Source: DATBLE01 sp046734335 (GTDB lineage Bacteria > Actinomycetota > Thermoleophilia > Gaiellales > Gaiellaceae). Taken from it: 16,652 nucleotides of DNA. Below are positions 6,232 through 13,894 of the stretch, one piece after another. Numbering within the stretch: the stretch's first letter is position 1; each line of letters starts with the position of its first letter. A program made the position numbers and the translations under genes. Location of the stretch: assembly GCA_046734335.1 (NCBI GenBank), contig JBKPRA010000102.1, positions 1 through 16,652 of the forward strand, read 5' to 3'. The notes under the pieces are model-generated. The model worked only from the letters and a program-made list of their open reading frames with translations, was not told the DNA's origin and did no database searches.

Positions 6232-7227
6232 CTACTGTGGCGGGCCGCTGCCCAGCGTGACCGTGGTCGTCTGGGTCATGCCGTATCCGTCGCCATAGGT
6301 GACCGTGATTCGGTCGCCGGGATGCTTCGAGAAGAGAAGCCCGGCGACGTCCGTCGTCGACGAGACCGCGCGGCCTCCGACCGCCGTGATCACGTCACCG
6401 GGTTCCAGCCCGGCCGAGTCCGCGGGGCCGTCGGGAACAACTGCCGCAATCTGGCCGTACCCGCTCGAGGTGTCGATCTCGACGCCGAGGAACGCAGTCG
6501 CGCCGATGTGGAGGGTGGCCGAGGACTTGCCCGACACGATCAGCCTCACGATCCTCATCGCCTTTGCGATCGGGATCGCGTAACCGTCGTTCGAGGCGGC
6601 CGCGTACGGGCCGTAGCCGCTGGTCGAGGCGGCCGTGTCCATGCCGATCACCTTCCCGCCGGACATCAGCGGCCCTCCGGAGTCGCCCGGCTCGAGCCCG
6701 GCGTCCGTCTCGATGAGGCCCGACAGCCGCTCGACCCCGCCCTGGTCGTCGCTGACCGAGATCGACCGGCCGAGCCCGGTGATCCGCCCTCGGCTGGAGA
6801 CCAGGCTGCCGGTGCCGCCCGCGTTTCCGACCGCGGTGACGACCTGGCCGACTGCCGTGGCCGAGGTGGAGATCGTCGACGTCTTCAGGTTTGCGGCGCC
6901 GCTCGCCTGCAGGACGGCGACGTCGTCCGCGACGTCGTAGCCGACCACCTTCGCCGTGTAGCTCCGCCCAGCGCCGGGGAGGACGATCTTGATCGTCGTC
7001 GCGCCGCGGATCACGTGGTTGTTCGTCAGGATCCTGCCGCTCTTGGTCAGGACGATCCCGGTACCCGCGGCGGCGCCGTTCTGGTACGCGAGATTGGTCT
7101 CGATCACGACGACGCCGGATCCGACCGACGCCGGCGTCGAGCGCGCGAGCGCCACTCCGGCGGCGATGCCCGCGGCCACGAGGCCGGCCAGGGCGAGCAT
7201 GAGCGCTCGCCGGGGAATTGTCTTCAT
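6232..7227 (-). CDS. HtrA/DegP-like serine protease with PDZ domain
   Basis: A 331-aa S1C protease anchored or exported by an N-terminal hydrophobic segment (residues about 8-28, after KTIPRR). The trypsin-like domain follows, with catalytic His71 (TNNHV), Asp102 (ADDVAVL) and Ser183 (GDSGGPL). A C-terminal PDZ domain (about 245-331) contains FLGVEID, VVPDGPADSAGLEPGDVI and an AVGGRAV turn. HtrA proteins degrade or refold damaged extracytoplasmic proteins. At 331 residues with one PDZ it matches the short HtrA/PepD-like forms. The ATG at 7227 is preceded by GAAGGAGC at good distance; an upstream in-frame ATG (MNEGA) lacks that support. It is transcribed alone, with 211 bp of upstream regulatory space. 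Confidence 0.9.
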   Translation of the reverse strand: MKTIPRRALMLALAGLVAAGIAAGVALARSTPASVGSGVVVIETNLAYQNGAAAGTGIVLTKSGRILTNNHVIRGATTIKIVLPGAGRSYTAKVVGYDVADDVAVLQASGAANLKTSTISTSATAVGQVVTAVGNAGGTGSLVSSRGRITGLGRSISVSDDQGGVERLSGLIETDAGLEPGDSGGPLMSGGKVIGMDTAASTSGYGPYAAASNDGYAIPIAKAMRIVRLIVSGKSSATLHIGATAFLGVEIDTSSGYGQIAAVVPDGPADSAGLEPGDVITAVGGRAVSSTTDVAGLLFSKHPGDRITVTYGDGYGMTQTTTVTLGSGPPQ

Positions 7228-7295
7228 CGCTGCTCCTTCGTTCATGTGTCCCCGACACCCTGTTCGTCCCTGCTGAGACGAGGCTGTGTACATCC

Positions 7296-7322
7296 GAAGA
7301 GAAACCTGAGAAAAGCGAAAGG
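7296..7322 (-). promoter_or_regulatory. Pyrimidine-rich direct-repeat region upstream of htrA
   Basis: About 70-95 bp before the htrA start, the minus strand carries CTTTTCTCAGGTTTCTCTTC. TTTCTC is present twice, 9 bp apart, and a further TTTCGC lies just upstream. The stretch has much lower GC than its surroundings. Such direct repeats commonly bind OmpR-type response regulators, and HtrA genes are often under envelope-stress two-component control. That link is inference; no regulator is encoded in this window. Confidence 0.35.
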
Positions 7323-7385
7323 AGTTTGTAAAGGCCGGCGCGCTGCGGCCACGTGCCCTCATGCGCCGAGTAGCGATCCAGAAGC

Positions 7386-7413
7386 GCCGCGGCGACCTCC
7401 CGGTCGCCGCGGC
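7386..7413 (-). terminator. Perfect 12-bp GC hairpin after the SHOCT gene
   Basis: GCCGCGGCGACC (7386-7397) and GGTCGCCGCGGC (7402-7413) are exact reverse complements around a 4-nt loop. It begins about 25 bp past the stop of the minus-strand SHOCT-domain gene, where a terminator is expected. There is no U run, so it would act as a stem-only actinobacterial terminator. It also separates that gene from htrA. Confidence 0.6.
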
Positions 7414-7438
7414 CGCTCACTGCTCTACACGCGTGGGC

Positions 7439-7831
7439 TCAGGCCAGCGCTTTGGCCTTCAGCTGGTCGAACTCGGCCTGCGTGATCGCGCCGCTGTCCA
7501 GCAGCTCCTTGCCCTTCGCGATCTGCTCCGCCGAGTCGCCCGAGCCGGCGACGGACTTGACGTAGTCGTCCATCTGCGTCTGCGCGGCCTGGGCCTGCTT
7601 CATCCTGCGGTCGGCAATGCCGTGGCTGTTGACGATCAGGTAGATGAAGATGCCGAGGAACGGCAGGAAGATCACGAAGATCGCCCACGCGGCCTTCCCC
7701 CAGCCGCTGATGTCATGCCGGCTGAACAGGTCTCCGAAGACCTGGAACAGGAGTATGAAGAACAGGATCCAGCAGAAGAAGATCAGCATGGACCACATGA
7801 CCTCGCCGAACGTCCAACTCGTCGCAAGCAT
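7439..7831 (-). CDS. Small membrane protein with SHOCT domain
   Basis: A 130-aa protein with two transmembrane helices (residues about 10-33, MWSMLIFFCWILFFILLFQV, and about 47-68, AAWAIFVIFLPFLGIFIYLI). This resembles the PLDc_N (cardiolipin-synthase N-terminal) two-helix module. After a charged linker (RRMKQAQAAQTQMDDYVKS) comes a C-terminal SHOCT motif (AEQIAKGKELLDSGAITQAE...FDQLKAKAL). SHOCT is a short helical module found at protein ends and is thought to aid oligomerisation. This two-part architecture is widespread in actinobacteria and has no established function. The ATG at 7831 is preceded by GGGAGGG. It is separated from ppx by 62 bp and probably has its own promoter. Confidence 0.85.
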   Translation of the reverse strand: MLATSWTFGEVMWSMLIFFCWILFFILLFQVFGDLFSRHDISGWGKAAWAIFVIFLPFLGIFIYLIVNSHGIADRRMKQAQAAQTQMDDYVKSVAGSGDSAEQIAKGKELLDSGAITQAEFDQLKAKALA

Positions 7832-7863
7832 CGCACCCTCCCGGGATCGTGATTTCGAATTGC

Positions 7864-7876
7864 GCCTTCGGAAGGC
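7864..7876 (-). terminator. Short hairpin after the ppx-like gene
   Basis: GCCTT (7864-7868) and AAGGC (7872-7876) pair around CGG, 18 bp past the stop of the exopolyphosphatase gene. The stem is short and followed by AATTC rather than a U run. It is a weak terminator candidate that would mark the end of the long minus-strand operon. Confidence 0.3.
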
Positions 7877-7893
7877 TCAACAATACGGCATTG

Positions 7894-8805
7894 CTAGCGG
7901 CCGAATCGTTCGGCCAGCACGCCGTGGCGGAGACCGCGGTCACTGACGGTGAGGGACTCCCGGCCGAGCTCGGCGAGCACCGTGCGCACGATCAGCGCCC
8001 CGGCGAGGATCACCTCGGCTCGCTTCGGCTGGAGCCCGACGATCTCGCGACGCTCGTCGGCTGTCCGCGTTCGGTACAGCTCGATCTGACGGTCGGCCTC
8101 CGCCGCCTCGAGCGTCGCTCCCTGGATCACGCTCGGGTCGTACGTCTCCAGCTCGTGCTTCACCGCCGTGAGATTCGTGACCGCGCCGCCCATCCCCACG
8201 ACCTCGTCGGGCGACTGCCGGTTTCGAAGGCGCTCCAGGTCGGCCGCGATCGCCTCCCGCGCGTCGGCGATGGTCCGCTCGTCGACGACGCCGTCGAGCC
8301 CGAAGCGCTCCGTGAAGCGGACTGCGCCGACGTTCACGCTGAAGCGTTCCTCGACCCGGTCCGCACGGCCGAACGTGAACTGCGAGCTGCCTCCTCCCGT
8401 GTCGAAGACGACGAGCGTGCCGTCGCCGAGCTCGAGCGCGGAGGTGACGGCCAGATAGGCGAGCCGACTCTCCTCCTCGCCCGAGATGACCTCCACCTCG
8501 ATGCCCGTCCGCTCGCGCACCGGGTCCACGAACGCCGCACTGTTGGAGGCTATCCGCAGACCGGCCGTGCCGACCGCCGCGATCTCCGCGACTCCGGCCT
8601 CCCTCGCCTCGTCGACCATTGCGGCCACGGCTTCGACGGTGCGCTCGATCGGCTCCGGCTGGAGCTCGCCGCCCTCGTCGAGCCCGTCCCCCAGCCTCGT
8701 CACGTCCGCACGGTCGACCACCGTCGTCCACGAACCGTCCTCCCCGCGTTCGGCGATCACGAACTTGACCGAGTTCGTGCCGACGTCGACGACCGCGTAC
8801 CTCAT
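7894..8805 (-). CDS. Ppx/GppA family exopolyphosphatase or pppGpp phosphatase
   Basis: A 303-aa ASKHA-fold phosphatase covering only the two core domains, like the short actinobacterial PPX1 type rather than the ~500-aa E. coli enzymes. Motifs in order are phosphate-1 VDVGTNSVKFVI (6-17); VISGEEESRLAY with the likely catalytic glutamate in Glu110-112; phosphate-2 DTGGGSSQF (135-143); NVGAVRFTERF; adenosine-type VGMGGAVTNL; and AEVILAGALIV. The family cleaves terminal phosphate from polyphosphate or pppGpp. In phosphate-2 the usual STE reads SSQ, so a glutamate is glutamine. The ATG at 8805 overlaps the preceding gene's TGA (ATGA), so the gene is translationally coupled to the CYTH-like gene. 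That context favours a polyphosphate substrate, but sequence alone does not separate PPX from GppA activity. Confidence 0.88.
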   Translation of the reverse strand: MRYAVVDVGTNSVKFVIAERGEDGSWTTVVDRADVTRLGDGLDEGGELQPEPIERTVEAVAAMVDEAREAGVAEIAAVGTAGLRIASNSAAFVDPVRERTGIEVEVISGEEESRLAYLAVTSALELGDGTLVVFDTGGGSSQFTFGRADRVEERFSVNVGAVRFTERFGLDGVVDERTIADAREAIAADLERLRNRQSPDEVVGMGGAVTNLTAVKHELETYDPSVIQGATLEAAEADRQIELYRTRTADERREIVGLQPKRAEVILAGALIVRTVLAELGRESLTVSDRGLRHGVLAERFGR

Positions 8806-9383
8806 GTGCCGAAGGCGACGAGCGTCTTCAACCCGCGGGCCATGCAGACATTGGGCTGCAGGGGCAGGCCGAGCTCCCGCACCGCCGCGACCACGAGAGC
8901 CGGATCCTCCGACTCGACCGCGATCGTGCGGCGGACGCCCTCGGCCGTCCCGATCTCGGAACGCTCGGCCATCGCGCCGCCGACCGTGAACCGCTCGCGT
9001 CGCTTGTGGACATCCACCGCCCGCAGCGCAGGGTTCGGCTCGACCAGCCCGCCGACGAGCTGTTCGAGCGTGTACTCGTCGGGGCCGAGTGAGGGCGGTG
9101 GCACGACGAGCGCCTCGAACACATCGCGAACGCCGTCGGCGGCCAGCGGAAACTCGCCTTTCATCACGGGCTTCCACTGCTCGAGCCCGTCCCCGTCGGT
9201 CGCCTCCAGGCGCTTCACGTCCATCAGCCCGTCGCGCACCTTCACCGAGGCGTCGCTCTCGAGCGAGAGCAGGTACGTCTCGTCGCTCTCCTGCACCCGC
9301 TCTGGCGTGGCGGCGGCAAACCAGCGGTCGGCGGCGCCGAAGTCGTCACCGAACGTCCGCCACTCCCACCGCGGGACGATCAT
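8802..9383 (-). CDS. Divergent CYTH-like (triphosphate tunnel fold) protein
   Basis: A 193-aa cytoplasmic protein. Strand-like segments with alternating charged residues suggest a CYTH/triphosphate-tunnel barrel: WEWRTFG at the start, ETYLLSLESDASVKVRDG (35-52), LMDVKRLEATDGDGLEQWKP (53-72), VHKRRERFTVGG, AMAERSEIG, and RRTIAVESEDPALVVAAVRE near the end. The standard N-terminal E-x-E-x-K motif is not present; WEWR occupies its place (Glu7, Arg9). It is flanked by a recognisable CYTH gene and a ppx gene with 4-base ATGA overlaps on both sides, so the three are probably made in fixed proportion. It may be a catalytically altered triphosphatase or a polyphosphate/nucleotide-binding partner. The ATG at 9383 is fixed by the overlap and the WEWR start. 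Confidence 0.62.
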   Translation of the reverse strand: MIVPRWEWRTFGDDFGAADRWFAAATPERVQESDETYLLSLESDASVKVRDGLMDVKRLEATDGDGLEQWKPVMKGEFPLAADGVRDVFEALVVPPPSLGPDEYTLEQLVGGLVEPNPALRAVDVHKRRERFTVGGAMAERSEIGTAEGVRRTIAVESEDPALVVAAVRELGLPLQPNVCMARGLKTLVAFGT

Positions 9384-10153
9384 GCCGCCACGGTCGCCGG
9401 CTTCACGCTCTTCGCGAAGTACTGGAGCGCCTTGCGTGTCTTCGTCTCCTGCTCGCCCGAGACCTCGACGCCGCGCTCGCCGAGGAAGGCGCGAACCTCG
9501 GCGGCGGCCTGGAACGCCTCGCCCGTCGCCGCGCGCGTCGAGAGCTCGAGCACCCTCGAGCCGTCCGGGTAGAGCCACATCTCCGCGGCGAGCCGGCGGC
9601 TGAGCTTCTTCGGCTCGAACCGCAGCTTGAGGACGAAGATCGGGCCGAGGGTCGACAGATCGTTGAGGTCGATCCCTTCGACGTGCGCCCGGTAGAAGGC
9701 GCGCTGCTCCTTCGAGAAGAGCTTGCGCAGCGGGCGCTCGCCGTGGACCGAACCGAGCACGTCGGCAGGGGTGCCCTTCATCGTTCCGGAGCAGACGAAG
9801 CCGCCGGGGAGCGCGTCGACCTCGACGCGGAAGCCGGCGGACGTCCGCAGCTCCTGGGGCAGCTCGTGCGGGACGACGGGTCGCAGCTTGACGACCGAGT
9901 CGTTCCCCTTGCCCTGGATCCGCCGGGCGCGGACGACCACGCCCTGTGCGTCGAGGGCGAGGTCCGGGGTGTCGAAGAAGTACACCTGCCGGATCTGGGC
10001 CTCGAGCGGGTCGAGCTCGAGCGAACGGATCGTCGCGACCTGATGCGACTCGGGCACGGTCAGCTTCAGCTCGACGCTGTCCGAATCCTGGAGCAGCGCG
10101 AGCAGCTCCTGGATCTGCTCGGTCGAGAGCGCCGGGGCGGTCTTGGTGGCCAT
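9380..10153 (-). CDS. CYTH-domain (triphosphate tunnel) protein
   Basis: A 257-aa protein. After a short helical leader comes SVELKLTVPE (26-35), a CYTH first strand. Then come the family-typical VYFFDTPDLALDAQGVVVRA (58-77) and a basic strand, DSVVKLRPV (85-93). Acidic and basic strands follow (GFRVEVDALP, FVLKLRFEPK, SRVLELSTRA), and the C-terminus has a helix ending TKTRKALQYF. CYTH enzymes hydrolyse inorganic triphosphate, thiamine triphosphate or short polyphosphate, or act as adenylate cyclases, binding metal through E-x-E-x-K. Here the first glutamate position is Ser26; Glu28 and Lys30 remain. It lacks the CHAD domain that often accompanies CYTH. The ATG at 10153 has GGAAGGAG upstream. 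It is 14 bp after the ABC transporter gene, so probably on the same transcript, and overlaps the next gene by 4 bases. Confidence 0.83.
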   Translation of the reverse strand: MATKTAPALSTEQIQELLALLQDSDSVELKLTVPESHQVATIRSLELDPLEAQIRQVYFFDTPDLALDAQGVVVRARRIQGKGNDSVVKLRPVVPHELPQELRTSAGFRVEVDALPGGFVCSGTMKGTPADVLGSVHGERPLRKLFSKEQRAFYRAHVEGIDLNDLSTLGPIFVLKLRFEPKKLSRRLAAEMWLYPDGSRVLELSTRAATGEAFQAAAEVRAFLGERGVEVSGEQETKTRKALQYFAKSVKPATVAA

Positions 10154-10167
10154 CGAATCTCCTTCCG

Positions 10168-11952
10168 TCAGGGTGCCGCGGGGGTTGCGTCGCCGCGGAA
10201 CTGGCTCATGTACAGGTCGTGGTAGAAACCGCCGGCAGCCATCAGCTCGTCGTGGCTGCCGACGTCGACCACACGGCCCTCGTTGATCGCGACGATCACG
10301 TCCGAGTCGCGGATGGTCGAGAGCCGGTGGGCGATGACGAAGCTCGTGCGGCCCTTCATCATCGTCGCCAGCGCCTCCTGTAGCGCCTTCTCCGTGCGCG
10401 TGTCCACGCTCGAGGTCGCTTCGTCGAGGATCAGCACCGGCCTGTCGGCGAGCACGATCCGGGCGATCGTGATCAGCTGGCGTTGGCCCTGGCTCAGGTT
10501 CGAGCCGCCGCCGGAGAGGATGGTGTCGTACCCCTCCGGCAGACGAATGATGAAGCTGTGGGCGCTGGCCTTCCTGGCCGCCTCGATGCACTCCTCGTCG
10601 GTTGCGTCGAGCCGCGCGTAGCGGATGTTCGCCATCACCGTGTCCGAGAAGAGGTACGGCTCCTGCAGGACCATGCCGACCAACTCGCGCAGGCTGTTCG
10701 TGGACACGTCGTAGATGCTCGAGTCGTCGAGCCGGATGTCGCCCGCCTGGATGTCGTAGTACCGGGTGATCACGTTGATGATGGTGCTCTTGCCCGCGCC
10801 GGTCGGCCCGACGAGCCCGACCTTCTGGCCCGGCTTCGCGACCAGCGAGACGTCGTGGAGGATGGGGACGCCGTCGACGTACGAGAAGTCGACGTGATCC
10901 ATCGCCACGTGCCCGTCGACCGAACTGATGTCGCGGGCGTCGGAGCGGTCGACGATCTCCGGCTTCTCGTCGAGGATCTCGAAGACACGCGTCGCGCCTG
11001 CGGCCGCCTGCAGCGCCATGTTCAGGATCTGGGCGAACTGGTTGAGCGGCCGCGCGAACATCCGCGCGAAGATGAAGAAGGTCGCGACCGTGCCGACGCT
11101 GACCGTCCCCCTGATCGACAGCCAGCCGCCGGCGAGCGCGACGAGGGCGACGTCGAGGTTGGACAGCATCGCCGACAGCGGCATCGCCGTCAGCGCGACG
11201 AAGTTGGCGCGGACGCCGGCTGCCCGGGCCTCGTCACTCAGCTGCCCGAGCTTCGCGGCCGACATGTCCTCGACCAGGTACGCCTTGACGGTGCGGTCGC
11301 CGGTGATGAACTCCTCCGCTGCGCCGTTGAGCACCCCGGTGCGCTCCTGCAACACCGAGAACGCCGGGCCCGAGTAGCGCGACGTGATCTGCATCAGCAG
11401 CAGGATCAGCGGCGCGATCAGGATCACGGCGATCGAAAGCTGCCAGCTGACGATGAACATCAGGATCGTCGTGATCACGAGCGTGAACGCCGAGTTGATC
11501 GCGGGGTAGAGGCCCTTGTCGAACAGCTGTCCGACCGAGTCCAGATCGTTGGTGATCCGGCTCATCAGGTCGCCGATGGGCTGGCGGTCGAAGAACCGCA
11601 GCGACAGGGTCTGCGTGTGCTCGAAGACGTCCTTGCGGAGGCGGTACATCGCGTCCTGCGCTGCGACGGCGAGGATCCGGCCGCCCAACCACATGCCGAC
11701 GAAGCCGCCCGCGGCGAACGCGAGCATGATCAGCAGGTCGATCGCGAGCTGGGTCTTGTCCCCGTCGCTGATCGGGCCGTTGATGATCCTGCCAACCTGG
11801 ACCGCCGGAATGAGCGCGAGCGTTGTGCCCACGAAGCTGAGCAGGGACGTGAGCGCGATCTTGCCGCGCGCCTGGAGCAGGTAGTGGAGCAGCCGGCGGA
11901 GCGGCTTCTGCTGCTCCTGCTCGGTGACCGGGCTGAGGGTCGTGTCGGTCAT
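10168..11952 (-). CDS. ABC exporter half-transporter with catalytic site residues (heterodimer subunit 2)
   Basis: A 594-aa fused transmembrane/nucleotide-binding half-transporter of the MsbA/LmrA/TM287-288 type. Six helices span residues about 30-320, followed by the ATPase: Walker A GPTGAGKST (382-390), Q-loop MVLQEP (Gln430), signature LSQGQ (486-490), Walker B VLILD with catalytic Glu511, D-loop SSVD and H-loop His542 (VIAHRLST). Walker B Glu and H-loop His are intact, but the signature is LSQGQ instead of LSGGQ. It is therefore expected to supply the poor signature to its partner's degenerate site and the good Walker residues to the active site. Substrates of such exporters are drugs, lipids or peptides; none can be specified. 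The start ATG shares one base with the preceding stop (TGATG). Confidence 0.9.
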   Translation of the reverse strand: MTDTTLSPVTEQEQQKPLRRLLHYLLQARGKIALTSLLSFVGTTLALIPAVQVGRIINGPISDGDKTQLAIDLLIMLAFAAGGFVGMWLGGRILAVAAQDAMYRLRKDVFEHTQTLSLRFFDRQPIGDLMSRITNDLDSVGQLFDKGLYPAINSAFTLVITTILMFIVSWQLSIAVILIAPLILLLMQITSRYSGPAFSVLQERTGVLNGAAEEFITGDRTVKAYLVEDMSAAKLGQLSDEARAAGVRANFVALTAMPLSAMLSNLDVALVALAGGWLSIRGTVSVGTVATFFIFARMFARPLNQFAQILNMALQAAAGATRVFEILDEKPEIVDRSDARDISSVDGHVAMDHVDFSYVDGVPILHDVSLVAKPGQKVGLVGPTGAGKSTIINVITRYYDIQAGDIRLDDSSIYDVSTNSLRELVGMVLQEPYLFSDTVMANIRYARLDATDEECIEAARKASAHSFIIRLPEGYDTILSGGGSNLSQGQRQLITIARIVLADRPVLILDEATSSVDTRTEKALQEALATMMKGRTSFVIAHRLSTIRDSDVIVAINEGRVVDVGSHDELMAAGGFYHDLYMSQFRGDATPAAP

Positions 11953-13733
11953 CAGGTGGGCACCGGCCCCAGCTGCGACTCGTAGATCGACCGGTACTCG
12001 GCGCTCGACGCGAGCAGCTCCTTGTGGCTGCCCTTGGCGACGATGCGCCCCTCCTCCAGCACGACGATCACGTCGGCGGTCAGCACCGCGCTGATGCGCT
12101 GGGCGACCAGGAACACCGTGCTGTCGCCCATGAGCTCGCGGATCGCGTCCTGGACGCGAGCCTCAGTGGCAACGTCGAGCGCGCTCGTCGTGTCGTCGAG
12201 GATCAGGATCCGCGGCCTGCGCACGAGGGCGCGGGCGATGGAGAGGCGCTGGCGCTGGCCGCCGGAGAAGTTCGCCCCGCGTCGCTTGACCTCGCCGTTG
12301 TAGCCGTCGGGACGGTTCTCGACGAACTCGGCGGCCTCGGCGGCCCGTGCCGCCGTGACCACGTCGATCGCGCCCTTGGCCGGGTCGGCGCCAAACCTCA
12401 GATTCTCCTCGATCGTCCCGCTGAACAGGCTCGGCTGCTGGATCGCGGGGGTGACTGTCTCCAGCAGGGACTGCCGCGTGACGTCGCGCACGTCGACCCC
12501 GTCGATCGTCACCCGGCCTGCGGTCACGTCGTAGAAGCGCCCCAGCAGGTTGACGAGCGTCGACTTGCCCGACCCCGTCGCACCGAGGATGGCGATTACC
12601 TGCCCCGGCTCGGCGACGAGGTCGATGTCGCTGAGCACCGGCTCGGAATTGGGCGTGCCGTCGGCATCGAGGTACGAGAAACCGACTCCCTCGAAGGTGA
12701 CGCGTCCCTTCACCTTTCCGCCGGCCGCCTCGGCCAGACTCGGCGCGCCCGGCTTCTCCGGCACGTCCGGCTGCTGCTCGAGCACCTCGAGGACGCGGCC
12801 GACCGACGAGTCCGCGGATGCCATCTGCGGCAACAGGACGGAGAGCAGGATCAGCGGGATCATCACGGCGACCAGGTAGTTCAGGAGGACGAAGACGGAT
12901 CCCAGCTCGATCTTCCCGTCGATGACGAGGTCGCCGCCGACCCAGAGCGCGCCGGCCAGCCCGAGGTTGATCACGAAGAGCAGGGCCGGGTTGAGGAACG
13001 CCGCGGAGCTCTGCGCGGCGGTCGCCGAGCGCTGCAGACCGACGTTCTCGCGCTCGAACCGCGCATTCTCGTAGTCCCGGCGCACGAACGCCTGGACCAC
13101 CCGGACGCCCGCCATGTTCTCTTGCAGCACCTGGTTGAGGCCGTCGAAGCGGGCGAGCACCGCGCGGTACAGCGGCGCCCCCTTCAGCTGGTAGAAGGCG
13201 AGCACGCCGATCACGACCGGCAGGAACACGAGCATCACGAGCGCGAGCCGGACGTCGACCCAAAGCAGGACGAGGATTGCTCCGACGATCATCAGCGGCG
13301 CGCGGAGCAACGTGGTCACACCGCTCGTCGTCATCACGCGGACCTGGTTGATGTCGGTCGTGAGTCGGACGAGCAGGTCGCTGGTCTCCAGTCGGTCGAC
13401 GTTCCCCCACGAGAGGTGGGTCACCTTGCTGTAGAGGGCCAGCCGCAGCCGGTGGCCCACCTCCTCGCCGACGCGAGCGGCGTACCACGCGCAAGCGGTG
13501 GCGAACAGCATGCTCGCGATCGAGAACACCGCCATGTACAGCGAGCCCTTGATCACCTTGTCGAAGTTGCCGGCGAGGATGCCGTTGTTCACGATCTGGC
13601 GGATCGCCAGCGGGATCGCCAGGTCGAAGATCACCTGGCCGACCAGCGCTCCCTGCGAGAGCAGGAGCCACTTCCGACCCAGAGGGTCGATCCAGATCGC
13701 GCCGAACAGCTGGCGGAGGTTCGTGGTGCGCAT
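11952..13733 (-). CDS. ABC exporter half-transporter with degenerate ATP site (heterodimer subunit 1)
   Basis: A 593-aa half-transporter. Six membrane helices lie in residues about 20-305, and the ATPase domain from about 343. It has Walker A GATGSGKST (384-392), Q-loop IQQPSLFSG, an intact signature FSGGQ (489-493) and Walker B ILILD. The catalytic glutamate is aspartate (Asp514, LILDDTTSALD) and the H-loop histidine is glutamine (Gln545, LVAQRIS). This E-to-D and H-to-Q pair is the signature of the degenerate-site subunit in heterodimeric exporters such as TM287/288 and BmrCD. Its partner is the next gene, with a 1-base overlap. The ATG at 13733 is chosen because the protein then starts as relatives do (MRTTNLRQL). 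A GGAG lies about 15 bases upstream, rather far. It heads a five-gene unit and is divergent from an MFS pump. Confidence 0.9.
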   Translation of the reverse strand: MRTTNLRQLFGAIWIDPLGRKWLLLSQGALVGQVIFDLAIPLAIRQIVNNGILAGNFDKVIKGSLYMAVFSIASMLFATACAWYAARVGEEVGHRLRLALYSKVTHLSWGNVDRLETSDLLVRLTTDINQVRVMTTSGVTTLLRAPLMIVGAILVLLWVDVRLALVMLVFLPVVIGVLAFYQLKGAPLYRAVLARFDGLNQVLQENMAGVRVVQAFVRRDYENARFERENVGLQRSATAAQSSAAFLNPALLFVINLGLAGALWVGGDLVIDGKIELGSVFVLLNYLVAVMIPLILLSVLLPQMASADSSVGRVLEVLEQQPDVPEKPGAPSLAEAAGGKVKGRVTFEGVGFSYLDADGTPNSEPVLSDIDLVAEPGQVIAILGATGSGKSTLVNLLGRFYDVTAGRVTIDGVDVRDVTRQSLLETVTPAIQQPSLFSGTIEENLRFGADPAKGAIDVVTAARAAEAAEFVENRPDGYNGEVKRRGANFSGGQRQRLSIARALVRRPRILILDDTTSALDVATEARVQDAIRELMGDSTVFLVAQRISAVLTADVIVVLEEGRIVAKGSHKELLASSAEYRSIYESQLGPVPT

Positions 13734-13744
13734 GACGGTCTGTG

Positions 13745-13861
13745 CAGTCTCCGTGCCCGCGCTGTCGCGGTCAATCCGGGGTCGCACTGGCCGGTACGGG
13801 TAGCCGAACCACCAGAAACAAGGTGGCCCCACTGCGCGGCGGAGCCCGCGGACGGAGACTG
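13745..13861. promoter_or_regulatory. Divergent control region with exact inverted repeat
   Basis: The 161-bp gap between the ABC operon and the MFS gene contains CAGTCTCCGT (13745-13754) and its exact reverse complement ACGGAGACTG (13852-13861). One copy lies close to each start, so each gene sees the same sequence in the same orientation. Each copy includes a GGAG. Between them is a second small inverted repeat, CCACC (13809-13813) and GGTGG (13822-13826), with an 8-nt A-rich spacer. This fits a shared operator or symmetric leader elements controlling both efflux loci. No regulator gene is in the window, and I cannot place confident -10/-35 boxes. Confidence 0.4.
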
Positions 13862-13894
13862 GCCGCAATGTCCTTCGGCACGAAAGGAACTGCA

